Shown here piece after piece: positions 14,290 to 21,631 of a stretch of DNA of 36,775 bases. The translations under genes were made by a program, and so were the position numbers. Source of the DNA: Chloroflexaceae bacterium (GTDB lineage: Bacteria; Chloroflexota; Chloroflexia; Chloroflexales; Chloroflexaceae); contig JANQID010000030.1 of assembly GCA_028282325.1 (NCBI GenBank), forward strand, positions 1 through 36,775, written 5' to 3'. Each line of letters starts with the position of its first letter. The first letter of the stretch is position 1. A model generated the notes under the pieces. It was not told the origin of the DNA, made no database searches, and saw nothing but the letters and a program-made list of their open reading frames with translations.

Positions 14290-15396
14290 ATGCCATTGAA
14301 GAACGATAGTTTAGCGGAGATCCTTTCGCAACGAGGAGTGTCACGACGAGATTTTCTCAAGTTCTGTGGAGCAATGGCCGGCGTGCTCGCTTTGCCTCAA
14401 CGCTATACAACACGGATTGCCGAGGCGCTGCAAACTGCACAACGTCCGCCTCTGGTCTGGTTGGAATACCAGGATTGCGCCGGAAATACCGAGTCGTTCC
14501 TGCGCGCCAGCAAGCCAACCGCCGCCGAGATCGTGTTGGATGTATTGTCCGTTGATTACCACGAGACAATTATGTCCGCCGCCGGGCATCAAGCCGAGGA
14601 TGCGCTGGATGAGACGATCGCCGCGCACAAAGGCGAGTACCTGGTGGTTGTCGAAGGTTCAATTCCCACGAAAGACGGCGGCATCTATTGCACCGTCGGC
14701 GGATACGCGGCTGTGGATCGTTTGAAGCAAGTCGCCGGAGGCGCGGCGGCGATCATCGCCGTCGGCACCTGCGCAACCTACGGCGGGTTGCCCGCCGCCG
14801 CCCCCAACCCGACCGGAGCAGCCAGCGTTTCTGATATTGTCAAAGGCGTACCGATCATCAACCTTCCCGGTTGTCCGATGAATGTGCAAAATCTGACAGC
14901 AGTCATCGTCCATTACCTCACCTTTGGGGCCTGGCCGGCCACTGACCAGTTTGGACGACCGTTGTTCGCCTATGGCTCGCGCATCCACGACGACTGCGAA
15001 CGCCGCGCGCACTTCGATGCCGGTCAATTCGTTGAGGATTGGGGCGACGAAGCGCACCGCAAAGGCTGGTGTCTCTACAAGATGGGCTGCAAAGGCCCGG
15101 AGGCGTTCCACAACTGCCCGATTGTGCGCTGGAACGATGGCACAAGCTGGCCGATCGGCGCGGGGCACGGATGTGTCGGCTGCTCGGAGCCTTACTTCTG
15201 GGATAGTATGTCTCCCTTCTATGAGCGTTTGCCGAATGTGCAGTTGCTAGGCGTAGAGGCCGAGGTAGATAAGATTGGCGCGGGCATAGTCGGAGCGGTC
15301 GCTGGTACATTCGCGATCCACGGCGTGATCAGTGCCGCACGTGCGAAAGCCCAGCCCATTGAGCGGCATGAGGTTAGCGCGCCTGAGGAGGAGTAA
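14290..15396 (+). CDS. hyaA: [NiFe]-hydrogenase small subunit, group 1 type
   Basis: This 368-residue iron-sulfur subunit passes electrons from the nickel-iron site toward cytochrome b. It has a twin-arginine motif SRRDFLKF (18-25), so the folded dimer should be exported by Tat, and a C-terminal hydrophobic helix (about 330-350) for membrane anchoring. Medial and distal cluster ligands look normal: H233, C236, C261, C267, C276, C295 and C298. The proximal cluster has C63, C161 and C195, but the expected second Cys of the N-terminal CxxC is Asn66 (CAGN). The extra cysteines of O2-tolerant six-Cys enzymes are absent; G166 sits where one would be. An AGGAGGGG Shine-Dalgarno sequence precedes the ATG, and the large-subunit gene starts 7 bp after the stop. 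The hyaA name is by role. Confidence 0.95.
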   Translation: MPLKNDSLAEILSQRGVSRRDFLKFCGAMAGVLALPQRYTTRIAEALQTAQRPPLVWLEYQDCAGNTESFLRASKPTAAEIVLDVLSVDYHETIMSAAGHQAEDALDETIAAHKGEYLVVVEGSIPTKDGGIYCTVGGYAAVDRLKQVAGGAAAIIAVGTCATYGGLPAAAPNPTGAASVSDIVKGVPIINLPGCPMNVQNLTAVIVHYLTFGAWPATDQFGRPLFAYGSRIHDDCERRAHFDAGQFVEDWGDEAHRKGWCLYKMGCKGPEAFHNCPIVRWNDGTSWPIGAGHGCVGCSEPYFWDSMSPFYERLPNVQLLGVEAEVDKIGAGIVGAVAGTFAIHGVISAARAKAQPIERHEVSAPEEE

Positions 15397-15402
15397 GGAC
15401 AT

Positions 15403-17139
15403 ATGGCGAAAATAGCAATTGACCCGATTACCCGCATTGAGGGGCATCTCCGCATCGAAGCGCAAGTCGAAGGCGGCGCAGTCACCAACGCATGGAGTTC
15501 GTCAACCATGTGGCGTGGCATCGAGTTGATCCTCCAAAACCGCGACCCGCGCGACGCCTGGTATCTTACCCAGCGCATCTGCGGTGTTTGTACGACTGTC
15601 CACGCGCTCGCCTCGGTGCGCGCCGTCGAGAACGCCCTGGCTATTGAGATTCCCCTGAACGCCGTGCTGATGCGCAACCTGATCGAGGCGGCGCAGTATA
15701 TTCAGGATCACGTCATCCACTTTTACCACCTGCACGCTCTGGACTGGGTGGACATAGTCAGCGCCTTGGACGCCGATCCGCAAGCAACATCGCAACTGGC
15801 CGAGTCGATCTCCGACTGGCCGTTGAGCAGTGCCAGCTATTTTGCCGGTGTGCAGGCGAAGATCAAAGCGTTCGTCGAGAGCGGGCAACTCGGCCCCTTC
15901 GGCAATGCCTACTGGGGACATCCGGCCTACAAACTGCCGCCCGAAGCCAATCTGATGGCCGTGGCTCACTATCTCGAGGCGCTGGATTGGCAACGCAATT
16001 TCATCCGCATTCACGCGGTGTTGGGCAGCAAAAACCCGCACTTGCAAACGTATGTTGTCGGAGGCATGACGCTCGCCATCGACCCCAACGGCCAGTCGGT
16101 GTTGAATGCCGAGCGCATCGCGTTGCTGAAAGATCTGTTCGCCCGCGGACGGGAGTTTGTCGAGAAGGTCTACATCCCCGACTTGCTCGCAGTCGCGTCG
16201 TTTTACAAAGACTGGGCGGCGATTGGCGGCGGCGTCGGCAATTATTTGACCTACGGCGACTTCCCAATCGGCGTCGGCGATCCGAGCAGCAAGCCGGACT
16301 TGTTCTTCTTTCCGCGCGGCATCATCTTAAACAAAGATCTGAGCATGGTTCACCCGGTCGATCACGCGAAGATCACCGAATATGTCACTCACTCGTGGTA
16401 TGAATACGCCGTCGGCGATGCGGCATCATTGCATCCCTGGGAAGGCGAAACCAGCCCGAACTACACCGGCCCCACGCCGCCCTACAAGTTCCTTAACACC
16501 GGCGAGAACGACAAATATAGTTGGCTCAAAGCGCCGCGTTATGAAAACCAGCCGATGGAGGTCGGCCCGCTTTCCCGTATGCTGGTCGCCTATGCCTCGC
16601 CCGACGCACCCTCCCACGCCTCGGTGAAGGAAAAGGTCGATACGGCGCTCGGTGCGCTGGGGGTCGGGCCGGAAGCGCTCTTCTCGACGCTTGGACGCAC
16701 CGCCGCTCGCGGTATCGAGACCTGGGTTGTCGCTGAGGCGGCGATGGGCTGGCTCGATCAGTTGACCGACAACATCAAGGCCGGCGATCTGCGCATCCAT
16801 GCCAACGAGAAATGGGATCCCCAGCAGTGGCCGAGAAGCGCCCAGGGCGTCGGTATGACCGATGCGCCGCGTGGGGCGCTAGGGCATTGGGTAACGATCG
16901 AAGATGGCAAGATCCTAAACTACCAGTGCGTGGTTCCCAGCACATGGAATGGCGGCCCGCGCGATGCTGAGGCTAATAATGGCCCCTACGAGTCCGCATT
17001 GATCGGCACGCCTATCGCCGATGAAGAGAAGCCGCTGGAGATCTTGCGCACAGTCCACTCCTTCGATCCCTGCATGGCTTGCGCGGCGCATATCTTTGAC
17101 GCTGAAGGCCGCGAGGTCATCTCAGTCAAGGTGCAGTAG
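15403..17139 (+). CDS. hyaB: [NiFe]-hydrogenase large subunit, group 1 type
   Basis: This 578-residue catalytic subunit splits H2 at a Ni-Fe(CN)2CO centre. The L1 motif RICGVCTTVH gives C60 and C63, and the L2 motif DPCMACAAH gives C557 and C560. The 15 residues after H563 form the C-terminal peptide normally removed by the maturation protease once nickel is inserted; that protease is encoded two genes downstream. It has no signal peptide and would be co-exported with the Tat-tagged small subunit. GAGGAG lies upstream of the ATG. All four metal-binding cysteines are intact, so the unusual feature of this enzyme is confined to the small subunit. The finer hydrogenase subgroup needs a phylogeny. 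Confidence 0.97.
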   Translation: MAKIAIDPITRIEGHLRIEAQVEGGAVTNAWSSSTMWRGIELILQNRDPRDAWYLTQRICGVCTTVHALASVRAVENALAIEIPLNAVLMRNLIEAAQYIQDHVIHFYHLHALDWVDIVSALDADPQATSQLAESISDWPLSSASYFAGVQAKIKAFVESGQLGPFGNAYWGHPAYKLPPEANLMAVAHYLEALDWQRNFIRIHAVLGSKNPHLQTYVVGGMTLAIDPNGQSVLNAERIALLKDLFARGREFVEKVYIPDLLAVASFYKDWAAIGGGVGNYLTYGDFPIGVGDPSSKPDLFFFPRGIILNKDLSMVHPVDHAKITEYVTHSWYEYAVGDAASLHPWEGETSPNYTGPTPPYKFLNTGENDKYSWLKAPRYENQPMEVGPLSRMLVAYASPDAPSHASVKEKVDTALGALGVGPEALFSTLGRTAARGIETWVVAEAAMGWLDQLTDNIKAGDLRIHANEKWDPQQWPRSAQGVGMTDAPRGALGHWVTIEDGKILNYQCVVPSTWNGGPRDAEANNGPYESALIGTPIADEEKPLEILRTVHSFDPCMACAAHIFDAEGREVISVKVQ

Positions 17140-17152
17140 GGAGGGTACGCTT

Positions 17153-17857
17153 ATGGCAGGGCACATGCAAACCGGTGAAGCGGGTCGCATCTATGTGTGG
17201 GAGGTTCCGGTCAGGCTCACGCATTGGGTCAACGTGTTCTCAATCGTGGTTCTTTCCTTCACCGGTTATTACATCGGTAATCCTTACATTCAGGTGAGCG
17301 AGCGAGAGGTGTTCGGTTCCTACTTTATGGGGAACATGCGCTTCTTGCATATGCTCTTCGCATTTATCTTCGTCGCGAGTCTGTTGCTGCGCACGTACTG
17401 GGCGTTTTTCGGCGGTAACCAATGGGCCAGTTGGAAGGCGCTGGTGCCTTTCATCACGCCTGAAGGGCGCGGCAAGCTGAGAATGATGCTCGAATATTAC
17501 TTCTTCGTGCGTCGCGAACCGCCCACCGTGTTGGGGCATAATGCCCTGGCCGGCTTCACGTATGGGTTCATCGTTCTCTTCTACTTCATCCAGACCTTCA
17601 CCGGCTTCGCATTGTATGGGCAGGCTAATCCGGGCGGTTTCTGGTGGACGACGACAGGTTGGATCTTTCTCTTCATCAGCAATCAAATGATCCGTTTGAT
17701 CCACCATCTGCTGATGTGGCTGATCATTGCCTTCGCGCTCCATCATATCTATAGCGCATTTCTAGTAGACGCCGAAGAGGCGAACGGCTTGATGAGCAGC
17801 ATCTTCAGCGGTTGGAAGTTTGTTTGTCCCAACGACAAAAAGTCCAAGGACGAATAA
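17153..17857 (+). CDS. hyaC: Hydrogenase cytochrome b subunit
   Basis: This 234-residue membrane protein of the HyaC/HupC cytochrome b561 type takes electrons from the small subunit and gives them to quinone. Four hydrophobic helices are visible, near residues 25-45, 65-85, 135-160 and 180-205. Candidate haem ligands are H24 (LTHWVN), a His at the start of helix 2 (FLHMLF) and several in helix 4 (IHHLLMW, LHHIYSAF). The start at 17153 follows GGGAGGG and is 13 bp after the large-subunit stop; an in-frame upstream extension inside that gene is not credible. A 70-bp gap with a strong hairpin separates it from the protease gene. Confidence 0.93.
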   Translation: MAGHMQTGEAGRIYVWEVPVRLTHWVNVFSIVVLSFTGYYIGNPYIQVSEREVFGSYFMGNMRFLHMLFAFIFVASLLLRTYWAFFGGNQWASWKALVPFITPEGRGKLRMMLEYYFFVRREPPTVLGHNALAGFTYGFIVLFYFIQTFTGFALYGQANPGGFWWTTTGWIFLFISNQMIRLIHHLLMWLIIAFALHHIYSAFLVDAEEANGLMSSIFSGWKFVCPNDKKSKDE

Positions 17858-17877
17858 GCGCGCTCACTCTGAGACCG

Positions 17878-17910
17878 GGCGCGGCGGCGGATCCGCTCCG
17901 TCGTCGCGCC
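17878..17910 (+). terminator. Strong intercistronic hairpin
   Basis: GGCGCGGCGGCGG (17878-17890) can pair over all 13 positions (two G-U pairs) with CCGTCGTCGCGCC (17898-17910), with a 7-nt loop. Only TTATCAT follows, so full termination is doubtful; partial termination or protection of the upstream structural mRNA would lower expression of the maturation genes relative to the subunits. Confidence 0.55.
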
Positions 17911-17927
17911 TTATCATATAGGCAGGT

Positions 17928-18419
17928 ATGTCACGCATTTTAGTGTTGGGTATTGGCAACATCTTGCTCCAGGATGAAGGCGTCGGCGTACGCGTGGTGG
18001 AATATCTCCTGGCCCGTTACGCATTTGCCGACAATGTGCAGATGCTCGACGGTGGCACGATCGGACTGGAGTTGCTGTTTTACATCGAAGGTGTTGATAA
18101 GCTGATCGTCATCGATGCCGTAGACGCCGCGCAGCCCCCCGGCGGCATTGTGTGCCTGGTTGATGACGAAATTCCGGCTCTGCTTGGCAAGAAGCTATCG
18201 CCGCACCAGGTCGGCCTGGCGGACTTGCTGGTCGTCGCTCGTATGCGCGACATTATCCCCTCGCAGGTCGTCTTGATCGGTGTGCAGCCCGCTATGATCG
18301 ACACCGGGCTGGAGTTGTCGCCGATCATCAGTGCGAAAGTGCCGGAGATGGCGCAGATGATTCTTGACCAGATCCGCGCATGGGGATGCACTCCCGCTCA
18401 CATAGCGCTCGACGATTGA
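17928..18419 (+). CDS. hyaD: Hydrogenase maturation protease
   Basis: This 163-residue HyaD/HupD/HybD-type endopeptidase trims the large-subunit C-terminus after nickel insertion. The N-terminal strand [15 protein letters not shown] carries E17, and D64 (VIDAVDA) and H93 (SPHQVG) complete the usual nickel-sensing set. It is cytoplasmic. The length is normal. It follows the cytochrome gene in the same direction and is 4 bp before hypA, so the maturation genes form one block. Confidence 0.95.
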   Translation: MSRILVLGIGNILLQDEGVGVRVVEYLLARYAFADNVQMLDGGTIGLELLFYIEGVDKLIVIDAVDAAQPPGGIVCLVDDEIPALLGKKLSPHQVGLADLLVVARMRDIIPSQVVLIGVQPAMIDTGLELSPIISAKVPEMAQMILDQIRAWGCTPAHIALDD

Positions 18420-18423
18420 CTGC

Positions 18424-18807
18424 ATGCACGAACTCCCCGTGACCGAAAGCATTCTGAAGCTGACCCTGGAATCCGCTCGCCAGGCCGGCGAGCGCCGCGT
18501 GCTGGCGATTGATCTGGTGATTGGCGGTCTTAGCAGCATCGTGGATGATTCGGTGCAGTTCTATTTTGATATACTGAGCAAAGATACGCTGGCCGAAGGC
18601 GCGCAATTGCGCTTTCGACGCGAGCCGGGCATGGTGATCTGCTGGGATTGCGCCTGGCAATTCCAGGCGAGTGCCCCCCTGGCGGCTGTGTGTCCAGAAT
18701 GCGGAAGTGCGCGGCTGCGCGTCGTCGGCGGTATGGATTTCTACGTAGAAAGTATTGAGGTGGCCGATGAAGATTCCTGTAGTGAAACAGATTCTGAGCG
18801 CCAATGA
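18424..18807 (+). CDS. hypA: Hydrogenase nickel chaperone HypA
   Basis: This 127-residue nickel-delivery protein has the N-terminal MHE needed for nickel binding (H2) and a zinc site with two pairs: C73 and C76 (CWDC), C90 and C93 (CPEC). The tail after residue 115 is acidic and a little longer than usual because the reading frame runs 41 bp into hypB. It works with HypB to load nickel into the large-subunit precursor. The overlap implies translational coupling with hypB. Confidence 0.95.
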   Translation: MHELPVTESILKLTLESARQAGERRVLAIDLVIGGLSSIVDDSVQFYFDILSKDTLAEGAQLRFRREPGMVICWDCAWQFQASAPLAAVCPECGSARLRVVGGMDFYVESIEVADEDSCSETDSERQ

Positions 18808-19417
18808 CGCTATCGCCGGCGAGAATCAAGCGCTCTTTGATGCAGCGGGCGTGACTGTCATCAACCTTATGGCCTCGCCCGGCGCCGGCAAGACGAGCCT
18901 CATTTTGGCGACGGCTGCGCACCTGCCCGCGAGCGTGCGTCCCGGTGTGATCGAAGGCGACCTGGCATCGAGCATCGATGCGGATACCATCGCCGCGCGC
19001 GGCATTCCCGTGGTGCAGATCAACACGGGCGGCAACTGCCACCTCGACGCGCCTATGGTACGCTCGGCGCTGCCGCATCTGCCCCTGGAAGGCATCGACC
19101 TGCTCTTTATCGAGAATGTGGGTAACCTGATTTGCCCGGCCAATTTCACGCTTGGCGCCCATGCAAACGCGGTGATCGCCAGCACCCCTGAAGGCCACGA
19201 CAAGCCCTACAAATATCCGGGTATGTTCGCCAGCGCCAACGCGGTTGTGCTCAACAAAGCCGACTTGATCGATGTCTTCGAGTTCGATGTGGACTACTTC
19301 CGTCGGGGAATTGCGATGGTCAACGCCGATGCGCCGCTTTTCATCGTGTCGGCGCGCACGGGAGAAGGCGTTGAAGATTGGATCGCCTGGCTCCAACAGA
19401 CGCTGGAGCGTGCATAA
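18767..19417 (+). CDS. hypB: Hydrogenase maturation GTPase HypB
   Basis: This 216-residue SIMIBI-class GTPase drives nickel insertion. The P-loop ASPGAGKT is followed by the switch region [11 protein letters not shown], the metal-binding [20 protein letters not shown] and the guanine-specificity motif NKAD. It lacks the His-rich nickel-storage stretch found after the N-terminus in some HypB proteins. The ATG at 18767 was chosen over a TTG at 18755 because it follows TTGAGGTGG at a good distance and starts [14 protein letters not shown] as in homologues. hypC, hypD, hypE and hypF are not in the window and must be elsewhere if the enzyme matures. Confidence 0.96.
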   Translation: MKIPVVKQILSANDAIAGENQALFDAAGVTVINLMASPGAGKTSLILATAAHLPASVRPGVIEGDLASSIDADTIAARGIPVVQINTGGNCHLDAPMVRSALPHLPLEGIDLLFIENVGNLICPANFTLGAHANAVIASTPEGHDKPYKYPGMFASANAVVLNKADLIDVFEFDVDYFRRGIAMVNADAPLFIVSARTGEGVEDWIAWLQQTLERA

Positions 19418-19440
19418 CCGAGTCGAGCGAGACTATCAGA

Positions 19441-19475
19441 ACACAACAACGGCGCACATCATAGCGATGCGCGCC
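19441..19475 (-). terminator. Terminator of the tRNA-Leu/tRNA-Gln unit
   Basis: On the minus strand GGCGCGCATC (19475-19466) pairs with GATGTGCGCC (19460-19451) over 10 bp (one G-U), loop of 5, followed by the T-rich GTTGTTGTGT (19450-19441). It lies 11 bp after the tRNA-Gln CCA end. There is no T-run on the plus side, so hypB transcripts need not end here. Confidence 0.7.
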
Positions 19476-19485
19476 GCAGTACATC

Positions 19486-19559
19486 TGGCTGGGGGACAGG
19501 GACTCGAACCCCAACCACCTGATCCAGAGTCAGGCGTTCTACCGTTAAACTATCCCCCA
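19486..19559 (-). tRNA. tRNA-Gln (CUG)
   Basis: Acceptor TGGGGGA (19559-19553) pairs with TCCCCCA (19496-19490), then discriminator G and an encoded CCA (19488-19486). The anticodon arm CCTGA-CTCTGGA-TCAGG gives anticodon CTG, reading CAG codons. The T-arm has GGTTCGAGTCC. It is the second gene of a two-tRNA transcript. Confidence 0.95.
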
Positions 19560-19575
19560 CTACACAACGTACGGT

Positions 19576-19662
<87 letters not shown>

Positions 19663-19700
19663 AAAGGCAAAAACAGGCCATAAATCTGGCAACGCTGGAT

Positions 19701-19729
19701 ATGATACTATGCCACGTGCGGCTTGTCAA
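19701..19729 (-). promoter_or_regulatory. Promoter of the tRNA-Leu/tRNA-Gln unit
   Basis: On the minus strand a perfect TTGACA (19729-19724), 17-bp spacer and TATCAT (19706-19701). It is placed about 38 bp upstream of tRNA-Leu and is divergent from the membrane-protein promoter at 19755. Confidence 0.75.
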
Positions 19730-19754
19730 ATACTCAGACGGGCCGGAGAGGCTA

Positions 19755-19763
19755 TGCTATAAT
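19755..19763 (+). promoter_or_regulatory. Extended -10 promoter of the DUF624-like gene
   Basis: TGC-TATAAT at 19755-19763 is a consensus extended -10; no good -35 is placed correctly, as is common for this class. The predicted RNA start is near 19770, giving a leader of about 35 nt. Confidence 0.6.
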
Positions 19764-19804
19764 GACCCATATTCCACGGTGTAAAGTTAAGGAACAGTGG
19801 GGAT

Positions 19805-20560
19805 ATGACACGCGCATTTCAGGCGCTCTGGCTGACCACGAAAGATTTGCTCGATGAGTTCCTCGTATTGATGGTCTGCAACGGGATCTGGTCGGTCATC
19901 AGTTTGCCGCTTATCTTGCTGGCGCTGTTTCTAGGAGTAAACGGCTCCATAGCCCTCGCGTTGGGAACTCTGCTGCTATCAGTGCTGCCGATGGCCCCGG
20001 CGACTGCCGGCCTCTACTATATGCTGAATCGGCTCACCGAAGGGTATGCCATTAAGATCAGCGATCTGTTCAGCGGTATGCGCCGTTATGCGATTCCGGC
20101 ATGGAAGAACTTCGGCTTCTGGATGCTCGGCTTGATCGTCATTCTGATCAACCTCCAATTTTATAACGCCGTGACGAATGTCTTCACCGCCATTCTGGTG
20201 TTGCTGTGGTTCTATGCGTTGCTGGTCTGGCTATCGCTGTTGATCTATCTCTTCCCGCTCTTGATGCTTCAGTCCAACGCCAGCTTGCGGTTAACGGCGC
20301 GCAACGTTTTCGTGATGACGCTGGGACGCCCGTTCTTCACCGTGGTTACGATGATGCTGATGTCGATTGTGGTGGCGATTAACTATGTGTTGCCGTTTCT
20401 GGCGCCGATTGTGACGGTGGTGTTCCTGGCGCTGTGGAGTATGCGTGCCACCCGTATGCTGGTCGCTGAAAGTGAAGCGCGCCGTACAGTAGAGCAACCG
20501 GCCACGCCGCCGCCGAAAGTCGAGCAGGAAGGCCGTCGCCGGCAGGCTCGTTCGAAATAG
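19805..20560 (+). CDS. DUF624/YesL-like integral membrane protein
   Basis: This 251-residue protein has five or six hydrophobic helices between residues 20 and 215 and a basic, proline-rich cytoplasmic tail. The order of segments, with a short amphipathic N-terminus, a helical hairpin and the LNRLTEGYAIKISDLFSGMRRY stretch between helices 2 and 3, recalls the YesL/DUF624 family often found beside sugar-uptake genes. Here no transporter is adjacent, so no substrate is implied. The Shine-Dalgarno sequence is weak (GTGGGGAT before the ATG). hisF follows after 42 bp and may be co-transcribed. Confidence 0.7.
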   Translation: MTRAFQALWLTTKDLLDEFLVLMVCNGIWSVISLPLILLALFLGVNGSIALALGTLLLSVLPMAPATAGLYYMLNRLTEGYAIKISDLFSGMRRYAIPAWKNFGFWMLGLIVILINLQFYNAVTNVFTAILVLLWFYALLVWLSLLIYLFPLLMLQSNASLRLTARNVFVMTLGRPFFTVVTMMLMSIVVAINYVLPFLAPIVTVVFLALWSMRATRMLVAESEARRTVEQPATPPPKVEQEGRRRQARSK

Positions 20561-20602
20561 CCGGTTGTTCGCCGCTTTTGTATGCCCATATAGATTATTG
20601 CT

Positions 20603-21631
20603 ATGTTAACTCGACGTATTATTCCTTGTCTGGATGTCAAAGCCGGTCGCGTCGTCAAGGGCGTTTCGTTCCTCAATCATCGCGATGCCGGCGATCCCGT
20701 GGCGTTGGCCGCCGCATATGACGCAGCCGGCGCCGATGAACTGGTCTTTTATGACATCACCGCCAGCAGCGACGAGCGCGCGATTATGGTCGATGTGGTG
20801 GAGCGCACCGCCGCGCAGGTTTTTATTCCGCTCACGGTCGGCGGCGGAATTCGCACCGTTGATGATATGTATCGTATGCTGCGCGCCGGGGCGGATAAAG
20901 TCTCGATCAATACCGCCGCCGTGCTCACTCCCGATCTGATCGGCGAAGGCGCGCGGCGGTTTGGCAGTCAGTGCATCGTGCTCTCGGTCGATGCCCGCTG
21001 GGCCAGCGCCGCCGATGAAACGCCGCGCTGGAGTGTGTTTACGCATACCGGGCGCGATCCGCGTCCCACCGGCCTGGATGCGATCGAGTGGATCAAGCGC
21101 GGTGTGGAGCTCGGCGCGGGCGAGATTGTGATCAACAGCATGGATGCTGACGGGCAGCAGACCGGGTATGATCTGGCGTTGCTGCGTGCGGTGAGCGCAG
21201 CGGTTGATGTGCCGGTGATTGCGTCGGGGGGAGCCGGCTCGCCCGAGGACATGTACGCCGGTCTGGCGGAAGGCCAGGCCGATGCCGTGCTGGCGGCGTC
21301 GATCTTTCACTTCGGCGCGTATACGATCACGCAGGTGAAGCAATTTCTCGCCGAGCGCGGGGTTCCGGTACGCCTGGAGCAAAGCCCGATCGCGGCTGTC
21401 TGGACCGCGGCATCTGATGCAGCGGCTCACTCCGCCAGGCGTTTCAACACAACCAGCGTGACATCGTCGAACGGCGGTTGTCCACCGGTAAACTCGGCGA
21501 CGGCGGCGGTGATCGTTTGCAGGATCTCGTCGGCGCTATCGGCGTGGTGTGCGGCGATCAGGCTGTGTAGCCGTTCAACGCCAAACTCCTCTTCGCAGTC
21601 GTCAGTCGCCTCGGTCACGCCATCGGTGTAG
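20603..21631 (+). CDS. hisF: Imidazole glycerol phosphate synthase cyclase subunit, with long C-terminal extension
   Basis: The first roughly 258 residues are a complete HisF barrel, which uses ammonia from HisH to form imidazole glycerol phosphate and AICAR in histidine synthesis. Catalytic D11 ([13 protein letters not shown]) and D130 (VLSVDARW) are present, as are phosphate-binding VGGGIRT and [11 protein letters not shown]. HisF is normally 250-260 residues, but this frame stays open for 342. The extra 84 residues are Ser/Ala-rich and read antisense through the 3' end of the phosphatase gene. A +1 frame change would stop at TGA 21415-21417, 9 bp before the convergent stop codon. The extension may be real, or a frameshift or sequencing slip may hide the stop. 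Other his genes are not nearby. Confidence 0.93.
   Translation: MLTRRIIPCLDVKAGRVVKGVSFLNHRDAGDPVALAAAYDAAGADELVFYDITASSDERAIMVDVVERTAAQVFIPLTVGGGIRTVDDMYRMLRAGADKVSINTAAVLTPDLIGEGARRFGSQCIVLSVDARWASAADETPRWSVFTHTGRDPRPTGLDAIEWIKRGVELGAGEIVINSMDADGQQTGYDLALLRAVSAAVDVPVIASGGAGSPEDMYAGLAEGQADAVLAASIFHFGAYTITQVKQFLAERGVPVRLEQSPIAAVWTAASDAAAHSARRFNTTSVTSSNGGCPPVNSATAAVIVCRISSALSAWCAAIRLCSRSTPNSSSQSSVASVTPSV

Noticed and set aside
14690-14693. C134 of the small subunit as replacement ligand for the proximal cluster
   Set aside because: A Cys in this GIYC-type position also occurs in ordinary small subunits where it is not a cluster ligand.
17021-17152. N-terminal extension of the cytochrome b gene
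   Set aside because: It lies inside the large-subunit gene in another frame; the ATG at 17153 has its own Shine-Dalgarno sequence and fits the family start.
18530-19396. 288-codon minus-strand frame over hypA/hypB
   Set aside because: Antisense to two clearly recognised maturation genes.
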